The translations under genes and the position numbers were made by a program. Below, in pieces: positions 27,501 through 34,718 of a DNA stretch of 64,000 nt; the stretch's first letter is position 1, and the number at the start of each line of letters is the position of its first letter. Origin of the DNA: Thalassobium sp. (GTDB lineage: Bacteria; Pseudomonadota; Gammaproteobacteria; Pseudomonadales; Oceanobacteraceae); contig NVUW01000002.1 of NCBI GenBank assembly GCA_002733205.1, forward strand, positions 666,183 through 730,182, read 5' to 3'. A model generated the notes under the pieces. The model was not told where the DNA came from and ran no database searches. It worked only from the letters and a program-made list of their open reading frames with translations.

Positions 27501-28034
27501 GGCCTCGGGCTGTCGATTGTGCAGCGTATGTGCAAACTGTTACAGCACCCGATTCAGGCACAGTCTGAACTTGGCCGTGGCAGTGTTTTCACAATGGCTA
27601 TTCCTATTACTGAACAGTTGCCTCAGCCGGAAACTCCTGCCGCAGCACAGGTCAGTTTATCGACGGATCAGCTGATCCTGTGTATTGATAATGAGCGGCA
27701 GATTACCGAAGGCATGAGTGAGCTGCTCTCTGACTGGGGTTATCAGGTTGTGGCTGCCATTAACGACGAAGAGGCGTTACAGAAGCTGCAGGGGCGTACT
27801 CCGGCACTGGCGATTGTTGATTATCATCTGGACTTCGGCAAAACCGGACTGGATGCTATGGCCGCACTGCAACCCCACTGGCAGCAGCCTGTACCTTGTC
27901 TGGTTATTACCGCCGACTATACCGACGAAGTAAAAGAACGCATTCAGGCGCTGGATTATCAGCTGCTGAAAAAACCGGTTAAGGCAATGGCGTTGCGTGC
28001 GGTGTTAAATCAGATAATGGGGTATAGGGAATAA
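24540..28034 (+). CDS. crbS: CrbS/MxtR-like hybrid sensor histidine kinase with Na+/solute symporter domain
   Basis: 1164 residues. Residues about 1-500 form a sodium:solute symporter (SSS) domain of about 13 helices; a PAS domain follows at about 640-755 (FNRDLLNSVLHSLVQGITVVDEN). Then come a coiled-coil linker, the HisKA helix with phospho-acceptor His806 (AAGHDLVQPLNS), the HATPase domain (ILQNLLANALRY, DTGRGIPPDD, KGLGLGLSIV) and a receiver domain with Asp1094. This is the architecture of CrbS/MxtR, which controls acetate and short-chain acid use through a separate LuxR-type regulator, encoded convergently here. Start at ATG 24540; TTG 24552 with GAGGTG upstream is an alternative. Confidence 0.88.
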   Translation: MRCHLIDYLSSIWLVGLISLAYVGFLFVLAILGDRIRKSSWQPYVYSLTLAIFCTTWAFYGTVEQTVRHGWLLAPTYLGAIVLITVGWKILDRIIQIARQENSTTISDFISARFGHSRGLAVLISVLSILGIVPYIALQLKAVSGSFQIITDTTSVQLSWYSDPTLFIAAVMAVFSILFGTRTVDSSESHQGMMLAIAFESLVKLFALSAVGIFAVYGLYDGFGDLFSKALANEELHKVLTTYENPSVYLTHALIGGIAIIALPRQFHVAVVEYRSEQDLKTARWMFPLYLLLINLFLLPLALAAFMHGDVLESFNFITLQLPLAFGQTELATFAYVGGLSAGTSMVIIASITLATMICNEIIIPLLIKLRLQGDSRDIKERVLNIRRIAIVIVMAFAFVYYRMLSQFHSLSEIGLLSFTAIAQFAPPILIGLMWQGANRLGAYAGLISGFLLWFYCLFLPVLANAGWIDAGFMDGPFGLSFLRPQALLGFDHMNPVVHGTFWSLIANTLALVIFSLYYKPGFSDIEQAQRFVEPFSGQRNVAPRRYAIRTDDLKALLQRFINPAKIDALFKDFSNPVTGRLITRGVVSESMLKAADRLLSSVLGRRGSDLLLHNLVDDKSPQFAHLNSLMEEVSEVVLFNRDLLNSVLHSLVQGITVVDENHNLVAWNQRFANLYDFPPGYLYVGLSAEMVVRFIARSGGYGEGDVEAQVQMRMSEIENRMSLHYVRRAADRRYIELIGNPISTNLYITVYSDITEYRNIEDELRKANEILEDRVEERTQELTALNADLQRANRNKTRFLAAAGHDLVQPLNSASLFSASIINKLQKAASRCPELSTDILPVAQNMEHSLSSAESLLNELLEISKLDADIVRANVQIFRLSSVLRSLVEEFRPLFQRKGIELHFIDCQLMVESDPVLLRRILQNLLANALRYTDRGRVLIGVRRSRDHVRLQVLDTGRGIPPDDLHMIFEEFHRVESQGDNGSKGLGLGLSIVQRMCKLLQHPIQAQSELGRGSVFTMAIPITEQLPQPETPAAAQVSLSTDQLILCIDNERQITEGMSELLSDWGYQVVAAINDEEALQKLQGRTPALAIVDYHLDFGKTGLDAMAALQPHWQQPVPCLVITADYTDEVKERIQALDYQLLKKPVKAMALRAVLNQIMGYRE

Positions 28035-28094
28035 ATACCAGAAGAAAAATCCGGGTCTTTCCCTGACCCTCTGGCAGAATGGTTTGATGGATTA

Positions 28095-28706
28095 TTAATC
28101 CGGAATCGCCAGCTCCTGCACAATCAGCGCGGCCTGAGTGCGGTTATTAATATTCAGCTTGCGGAAAATATCGCTGATATGGGATTTAACCGTGGTTTCT
28201 TTGATATTCAGCGCGTAGGCAATCTGTTTGTTAAGAGCGCCCTCGGCAATAAACTGTAATACACGTAATTGCTGCGGTGTGAGCTGGCGCAGTTTATCGG
28301 CCAGATCAGATTTTGTGTGGCTGAATTCGGGAAAGCTTATGCGACCTGAAAAAATATGCTCAACGGCAGCGCGGATCTCTGCAGGTGATGACGCCTTGGG
28401 AATAAAACCCAGCGCCCCCATAGTGCGGATACTGCCGATAACAGACTGGTCTTCGCTGGCGCTGACAATGGCAACCGCCAGTTGCGGGTGCTCGCTGCGT
28501 ATACGCATCAACCCCATAAGGCCATTATTACCGGGCATTTTTAAATCAAGTAATAAAAGATCGGTATCGCCTGAGCGCAGGTTTTCCTGAACCTGATCGA
28601 AAGTCTCACATTCGCTGATGTTGCAGGGTTCTTTCAGCTCGGCAAGCGCGCCACGTAACGCTGTACGGAACAGCGGGTGATCGTCCGCAATAAGTATCTG
28701 GTACAT
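28095..28706 (-). CDS. crbR: CrbR/ErdR-like LuxR-type response regulator
   Basis: 203 residues. The receiver domain has the acidic pair D8-D9, phospho-acceptor Asp54 (LLLLDLKMPG) and the conserved Lys in GFIPKASSP. The C-terminal LuxR helix-turn-helix (LTPQQLRVLQFIAEGALNKQIAYALNIKETTVKSHISDIFRKLN) is complete. It is convergent with the sensor kinase gene, as a partner pair. The perfect operator at 28789-28804 lies 83 bp upstream of its start, so autoregulation is possible, though no matching -10 box is visible there for this direction. Confidence 0.9.
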   Translation of the reverse strand: MYQILIADDHPLFRTALRGALAELKEPCNISECETFDQVQENLRSGDTDLLLLDLKMPGNNGLMGLMRIRSEHPQLAVAIVSASEDQSVIGSIRTMGALGFIPKASSPAEIRAAVEHIFSGRISFPEFSHTKSDLADKLRQLTPQQLRVLQFIAEGALNKQIAYALNIKETTVKSHISDIFRKLNINNRTQAALIVQELAIPD

Positions 28707-29016
28707 GGGTTCGCCTTGTTTTTATCGTTATCGGGCTATGACTCTAACCGCCGTTCTGGCCTGCAGGCAATACACTAACACCCCCTCTACCTACTAAAGT
28801 AGGTTGTTTTGGTAACGAATTTTCAATGATAAGTGCGGTCTGGCGCAGATTGGCATTTTCTGCTCATAAACCATAACAGTCCCTACTATTTTACGGGATA
28901 CCCGTTACTTTCCCCGCCCTATATTAATCGTGCTCCGCAGGAATGACCTGCACTGTGCGGATACAGACTGGTTGTTTGTGATCCGTAATTTCACATCATC
29001 TAAAGGGTAGGAAGAC
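28707..29016. promoter_or_regulatory. divergent control region between response regulator and porin genes
   Basis: 310 bp. It contains the perfect operator ACCTACTAAAGTAGGT (28789-28804) and a weaker related sequence around 28881-28897 (CCCTACTATTTTACGGG), centred about 33 bp upstream of a -10-like TATTAA (28922-28927) that would serve the porin gene. No gene is seen. Confidence 0.6.
28789..28804 (+). promoter_or_regulatory. operator, perfect palindromic copy (regulator/porin intergenic)
   Basis: ACCTACTAAAGTAGGT, identical to the copy at 24402-24417. It lies between the divergent response-regulator and porin genes, 83 bp from the regulator start and 213 bp from the porin start. Confidence 0.75.
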
Positions 29017-30111
29017 ATGATGCAAAATAACAATAAGGCCAACCGTCTGGCGCTGGCGGTATGTACTGCAGCTCTGTTTGGTGCGGTTGCCGCACAGGCG
29101 GAAGTTAAAACTGAAAATACCTTCAGCGGCTATGTAAAAGCAGACATGCTGTTTAACTCTGAAAATGACGCCACGGGTGGCCTGCGTGAGCAGGCATTAC
29201 TGACACTGAATGCCGATGAAGCCGATGACGAAGAAGGCGATCTGTATATGTCGGCCTGGGAATCACGTTTGAATTTCACCTCAAAAAGCACCGGTACTCC
29301 GGTGGGCGATCTGAAAGCCGTGATTGAAGGCGATATGTATTCGGGCCCGAGCCAGAATGTGTTTAACCTGCGTCATGCCTATATGCAGCATAATAACCTG
29401 ACCATCGGTCAGACCTGGTCCACCTTTATGGATCTGGGCGCGCTGGCGGAAACCGCTGATTTTGGTGGCCCGGCTGCCCGTATTTTTACCCGTCAGCCTC
29501 TGATCCGTTACAGCGTCCAGATGGGTGACGCGACTCTGGATCTGGCAGCAGAAAAACCGAAAAACTCGATAGACCCGGTAATGCCGGATCTGGTGGCTAA
29601 ATACACCATGAAAACTTCTTTTGGTCATCTGTCTGCCGGTGTATTAGCCCAGCAACTGAACGATGATGACGGTGTTAAAGACGATTCTGCGATGGCGCTT
29701 GCGGCACGTTTCTCAGGGCGGATTAATCTGGGAGGAGATAACGTTAAATTTTCAGTCATCTCTGGTCAGGGTCTTGGTGGCTATATGAACTTTGGTGATG
29801 TAGCAGCCTATGATTTCTCTGGTGACAGTATTGAACTGTCAGAACAGACCGGCTTTAAAGTCGCCTACCAGCATGTATTTACCGATACCCTGCGTTCTAC
29901 CCTGCGCTATGCCCAGACCAGCAGCGAAATTGACGGTAAAGACATGGGTGATTTCAGCTCGGTACATGCCAACCTGATTTACAACCCATACAAGCCATTA
30001 AGCTATGGTGCTGAAATTATTTCCGCGACCAAGGCCAAGGCTGAAGGTAATGCCCTGACTGAAGACCGCAAACTCAGTCGTCTGCATCTGTTTGCCAAAC
30101 TGGCATTCTGA
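29017..30111 (+). CDS. DcaP-like outer-membrane porin
   Basis: 364 residues with a signal peptide ending AAQA. The mature sequence matches DcaP-type trimeric porins in several places: FSGYVKADMLF, SRLNFTSKSTGTPVGDLKAVIEGD, FNLRHAYMQHNNLTIGQTWSTFMDLGALAETADFGGPAARIFTRQPLIRYS, and the terminal FAKLAF with aromatic C-terminus. Such porins pass dicarboxylates and hydroxy acids. Placement between the regulator and the depolymerase suggests entry of 3-hydroxybutyrate or its oligomers. Confidence 0.88.
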   Translation: MMQNNNKANRLALAVCTAALFGAVAAQAEVKTENTFSGYVKADMLFNSENDATGGLREQALLTLNADEADDEEGDLYMSAWESRLNFTSKSTGTPVGDLKAVIEGDMYSGPSQNVFNLRHAYMQHNNLTIGQTWSTFMDLGALAETADFGGPAARIFTRQPLIRYSVQMGDATLDLAAEKPKNSIDPVMPDLVAKYTMKTSFGHLSAGVLAQQLNDDDGVKDDSAMALAARFSGRINLGGDNVKFSVISGQGLGGYMNFGDVAAYDFSGDSIELSEQTGFKVAYQHVFTDTLRSTLRYAQTSSEIDGKDMGDFSSVHANLIYNPYKPLSYGAEIISATKAKAEGNALTEDRKLSRLHLFAKLAF

Positions 30112-30123
30112 TGTGCTTTACTG

Positions 30124-30148
30124 GGCCGGGGATTTGTCTCCCCCGGCT
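30124..30148 (+). terminator. hairpin after the porin gene
   Basis: GCCGGGG and CCCCGGC form a stem just after the porin stop (30109-30111) with an ATTTTT run a few bases later. A second, stronger terminator follows at 30172-30226. Confidence 0.6.
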
Positions 30149-30171
30149 CAGATTTTTCGCGCCCGTCGCAT

Positions 30172-30226
30172 CCCCTGGCATTGTTTGTGTCAGCTCTCCT
30201 TCCTTATTCGCCAGGGGCTTTTTTTT
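30172..30226 (+). terminator. Rho-independent terminator after the porin gene
   Basis: CCCCTGGC (30172-30179) pairs with GCCAGGGG (30210-30217) across a loop of about 30 bases and is followed by eight T. It insulates the porin transcript from the depolymerase gene. Confidence 0.7.
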
Positions 30227-30259
30227 ACAGTGTTGTTCGCCGGATATGACCGGAGGAGA

Positions 30260-30275
30260 ACCTACCAAAGTAAGA
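30260..30275 (+). promoter_or_regulatory. operator copy upstream of the PHB depolymerase gene
   Basis: ACCTACCAAAGTAAGA, 13-14 of 16 matches to the consensus. Its centre is 30.5 bp upstream of the -10-like TAGTAT (30298-30303), and the gene starts at 30364. Confidence 0.65.
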
Positions 30276-30363
30276 TGTGCCTGCTGCCATCGCTTCCTAG
30301 TATGAAGTTACACCAAAGCTTTCTTTGTGTGCGCACCAATAAATATAACGATGGAGCAGAATC

Positions 30364-32055
30364 ATGATTAAAAAAATAACCTGGTTTTATACCGCCGCCC
30401 TGTTACTGGGAGGCAGCATGCTGGCTGAAGCCGGAACCAGAACCGATTATACCTTTTCCGCTGAAAGCTACAGTGGTTCCAAAAATCGTCAGTACAGTGT
30501 GTATCAGCCGGATGGCCTGAGCAGTGTTGCGCCGATGGTAATGGCATTGCATGGCTGTAAACAGAATCAGAATGATGTACTGAACGACTGGGGGCTGACG
30601 GCAGCTGCCGACCGTTATGGTTTTATTCTGGTCACCCCTTTTATTACCCGTTACGACGGCCTGCGTAATGAAAACTGCTGGGGTTTCTGGTTCGATAATG
30701 AACGCCATCAGGGTGGTGGTGAAGTAGAAGATTTAAAGCGCATTGCAGAAAGTGTTGAAGCGGATTACAGCATTGATCCGCAGCGCCGTTTTATTACCGG
30801 TCTTTCTTCCGGTGGTGCCATGACCGTTGCTGCTGCAACAGCACATAACGAATACTGGACTGCCGCAGCAACGGTTGCCGGTCTTCCTTATGGTGAAGAT
30901 TCTGCTTCGGTATCGCTCAGTGGCCAGTGTCCGGGTTATGCCACTTTTCACTCGGTTGCACGGGTGGCTGAGGATATGCGCAACGAAATAGACAGTAACC
31001 GGGTTATTCCTCTGATGGTGCTGCAAAATGAAAATGACTGCACCGTGCTGGCGCAGGCTGGACGTAACATCCGTGATGCTCATTTACAGGTATTCGGTGC
31101 CAGCGGTTTTACTAATCCGACGGCAGCCTTGGCTGACAGCCAGGACTGTTCGCCGTATTACCAGAATAATTATGGCTGTGTACACAATACCTACACGCTG
31201 GATGGCAGCAGTGGCAGTTCATCGGTAGTAGAAACGGTTTTTCTGAATGGCCCGGCGGCTACGCCCAATACTCAGGATACCGATCATGGCCATTACTGGG
31301 TTGGTGGTGAAGACGGCAATAACGGTAAGTGGTCGGTACGGGTCGGCCCAAGCTATCCGGATATTATCTGGGATTTCTTTAACCGCCAGACAGGTAATGG
31401 CGGTGGCAATTCAGGTAAGCCAGTCTGTGTTATTTATGACGATAATCCACAACAACTGAATCTGGGAACCGTATTCAGTGATGCCGGTGCCGGCTGCAGC
31501 GATGCCAGTGGTACATTAACCGTTACTGCCACCTGTAATGTAAATACCACCGTTGTTGGCGAATACCACTGCGATTACAGTGCAGAAAACAACGCGGGCA
31601 GTAAATCGGTACGCCGCATTATTAAAGTGATTGACCCTGATGCACCTCTGGAAACCTGCAGCGAAATAAGCGCCAGTCCGGCTGCACATATCAGTGCCGG
31701 ACGTGCGGCCGCAGGCGGAAGTTTCAGTCTGCGGGCTGTCAGTAATGGTGACCAGCAGGATATTGGTTACGCTTACGACAGCTGGGGTGCCGTTACCCTG
31801 ACCGAAGGTGAAGCGGGGCTTTGGTATGCACAAAAACCGGCAGCCTGTAATGGTACGTCTGACCCCGATCCGCAACCCGATACCTGCGATGACTGGTACA
31901 GCACCAACCTTGCACACCAGCTGGCCGGGCGTGCGTATTACAGCTTGGGGTATTACAGTACTGGCGGAAATGATTCTCTGGGAGCGGTAGCCGGTGTGTA
32001 CGCCTGGGTTAAATCAGGCAGCACTGGTGTGTATCAGGCTGGCCGTTGTAATTAA
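30364..32055 (+). CDS. secreted poly(3-hydroxybutyrate) depolymerase with repeated C-terminal modules
   Basis: 563 residues. Signal peptide ends near LAEA. The esterase/PHB-depolymerase domain (about residues 30-345) has MVMALHGCKQNQND as oxyanion region and lipase box GLSSG with catalytic Ser148; His is likely in TDHGHYW. It is followed by a Gly/Asn linker, an immunoglobulin-like module (YDDNPQQLNLGTVFSDAGAGCSD...), and two Cys-bounded repeats of about 60 residues sharing AHxxAGRA (HISAGRAAA and HQLAGRAYYSLG). These repeats look like polymer-binding modules. It degrades PHB outside the cell to oligomers and monomers. Operator upstream, terminator downstream. Confidence 0.9.
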   Translation: MIKKITWFYTAALLLGGSMLAEAGTRTDYTFSAESYSGSKNRQYSVYQPDGLSSVAPMVMALHGCKQNQNDVLNDWGLTAAADRYGFILVTPFITRYDGLRNENCWGFWFDNERHQGGGEVEDLKRIAESVEADYSIDPQRRFITGLSSGGAMTVAAATAHNEYWTAAATVAGLPYGEDSASVSLSGQCPGYATFHSVARVAEDMRNEIDSNRVIPLMVLQNENDCTVLAQAGRNIRDAHLQVFGASGFTNPTAALADSQDCSPYYQNNYGCVHNTYTLDGSSGSSSVVETVFLNGPAATPNTQDTDHGHYWVGGEDGNNGKWSVRVGPSYPDIIWDFFNRQTGNGGGNSGKPVCVIYDDNPQQLNLGTVFSDAGAGCSDASGTLTVTATCNVNTTVVGEYHCDYSAENNAGSKSVRRIIKVIDPDAPLETCSEISASPAAHISAGRAAAGGSFSLRAVSNGDQQDIGYAYDSWGAVTLTEGEAGLWYAQKPAACNGTSDPDPQPDTCDDWYSTNLAHQLAGRAYYSLGYYSTGGNDSLGAVAGVYAWVKSGSTGVYQAGRCN

Positions 32056-32069
32056 TTTTTCACAATAAA

Positions 32070-32106
32070 AAAAAGGCCGGGCAGTAATATGTCCGGCTTT
32101 TTTTAT
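32070..32106 (+). terminator. Rho-independent terminator after the depolymerase gene
   Basis: GCCGG (32076-32080) pairs with CCGGC (32093-32097), extended by A-T pairing with the T-run after it. It overlaps the start of the CoA-transferase upstream region, which argues against any CoA-transferase start codon at 32089. Confidence 0.8.
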
Positions 32107-32134
32107 GGTTTTATTTTTTATTTATTTTCGTTGG

Positions 32135-32150
32135 TCGTACCAAAGTACGG
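32135..32150 (+). promoter_or_regulatory. operator copy upstream of the CoA-transferase gene
   Basis: TCGTACCAAAGTACGG: the core YAAA and both TAC/GTA arms agree with the consensus; the outer arm bases are exchanged symmetrically (CG for CC, CG for GG), so the palindrome is kept. Its centre is 31.5 bp upstream of TAGAAT (32174-32179), a five-of-six -10 box. Confidence 0.65.
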
Positions 32151-32238
32151 TATTTATCAGTATTGCCGGAAACTAGAATTCAGTGATGTTGCAGAGCGTT
32201 ATTTTTCTGCTATTTTTCAGTTTTCCGGAGTCTTTATT

Positions 32239-33831
32239 GTGTCCTATCAGGATTTTCCGAAACTTATCAGTGCCACTGAAGCGGCTGCTCTTGTACAGGA
32301 TGGTGATACGCTGGCGACCTCCGGTTTTGTCGGTATCGGTTTTCCGGAGAAACTTGCCATCGCTCTGGAAAAGCGTTTTCTGCAGGAGCGCTCTCCTAAG
32401 GAGCTGACACTGGTTTATGCCGCAGGGCAGGGTGATGGCAAAGAAAAAGGGCTGAACCATTTTGCCCACGAAGGATTGGTCCGGCGGGTTATTGGTGGTC
32501 ACTGGGGTCTGGTTCCGGCGCTGGGAAAACTGGCGGTGGAAGGAAAAATAGAGGCTTACAATTTACCGCAGGGCATTATTTCGCATTTATACCGTGATAT
32601 CGCTGCCGGAAAACCTGGCCTGCTGAGCCGGGTTGGTCTGCATACCTTTGTCGATCCGCGTCATGATGGCGGACGTATTAATGCCAATAGTCCGGAATCT
32701 CTGGTGCAGCTGCACTGCATCGGTGAAGAAGAATTTCTGTTTTATAAAAGCTTTCCTATCACCGTTGCATTTTTACGCGGCACCACTGCCGATGCGCGCG
32801 GCAATATCACCATGGAAAAAGAAGCGCTGCCACTGGAAAGTCTGGCGCTGGCACAGGCGGTACGTAACAGCGGTGGCAAAGTGATTGTTCAGGTTGAGCG
32901 CCTGACATCGCAGCACCGTTTGCATCCTTCACAAGTCGTTATTCCCGGTATTCTGGTCGATCACATTGTGCTCGCCAGTGGTGATCAGCATTTTCAGACC
33001 TTTGCTGAATTTTATAATCCGGCCTACAGCGGTGACGTGCGTGTGTCGGATCATCTGCCCAGCGATGAACTCAGTATCCGCAAAATTATTGCCCGTCGTG
33101 CCGCGCTGGAATTACGTGATCAGGCAGTGGTGAATCTGGGCATTGGTATGCCGGAAAGTGTGGTGCGGGTCGCCAGCGAAGAAAAGGTTTTAAACCAGCT
33201 GACACTCACCATTGAGCCCGGTGGTATCGGCGGCCTGCCCGCCGGCGGTTTAAGTTTTGGTGCAGTCGCCAATGCTGAGGCAGTGGTTGATCAGCCGGCG
33301 CAGTTTGATTTTTATGACGGCGGAGGTCTGGATCAGGCGTTTCTTGGGCTGGCCGAAGCCGATGCCTGCGGCAACGTGAATGTCAGTCGTTTTGGTTCAC
33401 GCCTGGCGGGTGCCGGTGGCTTTATTAATATCAGCCAGAACACCCGCGAAGTATTTTTTCTCGGCAGTTTTTTTGCCGGCGGTGTGCAACCGCAGATTCA
33501 TCATGGCGAGGTTGATTGCCAGCGCAGTGAAGGGCTGGGCAAGTTTGTCAGCCAGGTGCAGCACCTGACCTTTAACGGTGCTTATGCACTGAGCCGGAAT
33601 CAGCGTGTGCTGTATATCACCGAGCGCTGCGTATTCCGCCTGCAGCGTGCAACCGATGGTACAGCGCGGCTGGAATTATGTGAGCTGGCGCCGGGCGTTG
33701 ATCTTGAACGCGATGTACTGCGCTTTCTGCCATTTACCCCATTAATTGCTGATGACCTGCGACCGATGCCCGCAGCGATTTTCCGTTCGCAGCCTATGCG
33801 TCTGCAGCTGCGGCCAGCAGTACGCAGTTAA
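32239..33831 (+). CDS. fused 3-oxoacid/acyl CoA-transferase (acetoacetate activation)
   Basis: 530 residues from GTG 32239 with GGAG about 8 bp upstream. The longer frame starting at 32089 begins inside the previous terminator. The two halves (about residues 1-250 and 275-530) correspond to the alpha and beta subunits, YdiF-like. The N-half has TSGFVGIGFPEKL and YAAGQGDGKEKGLNHFAHEGLV; the C-half has VNLGIGMPESV and the catalytic glutamate Glu326 in TIEPGGIGGLP, followed by GAVANAEAVVDQ. It probably moves CoA from acetyl- or succinyl-CoA to acetoacetate, the product of hydroxybutyrate oxidation. Confidence 0.88.
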   Translation: MSYQDFPKLISATEAAALVQDGDTLATSGFVGIGFPEKLAIALEKRFLQERSPKELTLVYAAGQGDGKEKGLNHFAHEGLVRRVIGGHWGLVPALGKLAVEGKIEAYNLPQGIISHLYRDIAAGKPGLLSRVGLHTFVDPRHDGGRINANSPESLVQLHCIGEEEFLFYKSFPITVAFLRGTTADARGNITMEKEALPLESLALAQAVRNSGGKVIVQVERLTSQHRLHPSQVVIPGILVDHIVLASGDQHFQTFAEFYNPAYSGDVRVSDHLPSDELSIRKIIARRAALELRDQAVVNLGIGMPESVVRVASEEKVLNQLTLTIEPGGIGGLPAGGLSFGAVANAEAVVDQPAQFDFYDGGGLDQAFLGLAEADACGNVNVSRFGSRLAGAGGFINISQNTREVFFLGSFFAGGVQPQIHHGEVDCQRSEGLGKFVSQVQHLTFNGAYALSRNQRVLYITERCVFRLQRATDGTARLELCELAPGVDLERDVLRFLPFTPLIADDLRPMPAAIFRSQPMRLQLRPAVRS

Positions 33832-33855
33832 TTATTACCTGATAAAGGAGTGCTC

Positions 33856-34638
33856 ATGAATATTGCCAATGCAGTGGTTGCTATTACCGGCGGCGCCCAG
33901 GGACTCGGTCTGGCGATGGCCTGCCGTCTTGTTGCCCGCGGTGCCCGTGTCGCATTGCTGGACGTAAATGCCGACAAGCTTAACGAAGCGCTTACCCATT
34001 GTGCGGCAGCCGCGCAGGAACATGGTTACAGCACGGATTGTTGTGCGGCGTATCCGTGCAATGTGGCGGACGAACAACAGGTGGAAAATACCTTTGCCGC
34101 TATCGTGCGCGACTTTGGTCAACTGGATGCACTGGTGAACAACGCCGGTGTATTGCGCGATGGTCTGCTGCTGAAAGTACGTGATGGCGAAGTAACGGAA
34201 CGCCTTAGTCTCAGCCAGTGGCAGACGGTTATTGACGTTAATCTGACCGCGCCTTTTCTCTGCACCCGCGCGGCGGCTACGCAGATGGTTGGCCAGAAAC
34301 GGGGCGGCTGCATCGTTAATATCTGCAGTATTTCCATGGCCGGCAATATGGGGCAATCGAATTACTCGGCGGCCAAGGCCGGACTGGCGTCGATGACGGT
34401 GGTATGGGCGAAAGAACTGGCCCGTTACAACGTGCGTGTCTGCGCTATTGCACCGGGATTTATTGCCACCGATATGACCGCGCATATGAAACCGGAAGCG
34501 CTGGAAAAAATGACCCGTCAGATTCCGCTGCAGCGTATGGGCGAGGCTGATGATATTGCCCACACGCTGCAATACCTGCTGGAAAACGAATATATCAGTG
34601 GCCGCATTGTCGAGGTTGATGGCGGTTTGCGCCTCTGA
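33856..34638 (+). CDS. short-chain dehydrogenase, probably 3-hydroxybutyrate dehydrogenase
   Basis: 260 residues from ATG 33856 with AAAGGAG 5 bp upstream. SDR features: nucleotide motif TGGAQGLG (residues 11-18), NNAG, the active-site Tyr170-x3-Lys174 (YSAAK) after NICSIS, and IAPGFIATDM. Substrate is not fixed by sequence; FabG-type reductases look similar. Position directly after the CoA-transferase and before the oligomer hydrolase points to oxidation of 3-hydroxybutyrate to acetoacetate. It should share the CoA-transferase transcript (24 bp gap). Confidence 0.8.
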   Translation: MNIANAVVAITGGAQGLGLAMACRLVARGARVALLDVNADKLNEALTHCAAAAQEHGYSTDCCAAYPCNVADEQQVENTFAAIVRDFGQLDALVNNAGVLRDGLLLKVRDGEVTERLSLSQWQTVIDVNLTAPFLCTRAAATQMVGQKRGGCIVNICSISMAGNMGQSNYSAAKAGLASMTVVWAKELARYNVRVCAIAPGFIATDMTAHMKPEALEKMTRQIPLQRMGEADDIAHTLQYLLENEYISGRIVEVDGGLRL

Positions 34639-34718
34639 TTTCGCCGTACCGTTTATACCCGGCGGAGGTGCTGTCCCGGCGGGTATCCGGAAAACAATAA
34701 ACACAACGGAGATTGCCT

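Noticed and set aside
32089..32238. extended N-terminus for the CoA-transferase
   Set aside because: The region is a terminator, operator and promoter; the CoA-transferase family starts at about GTG 32239.
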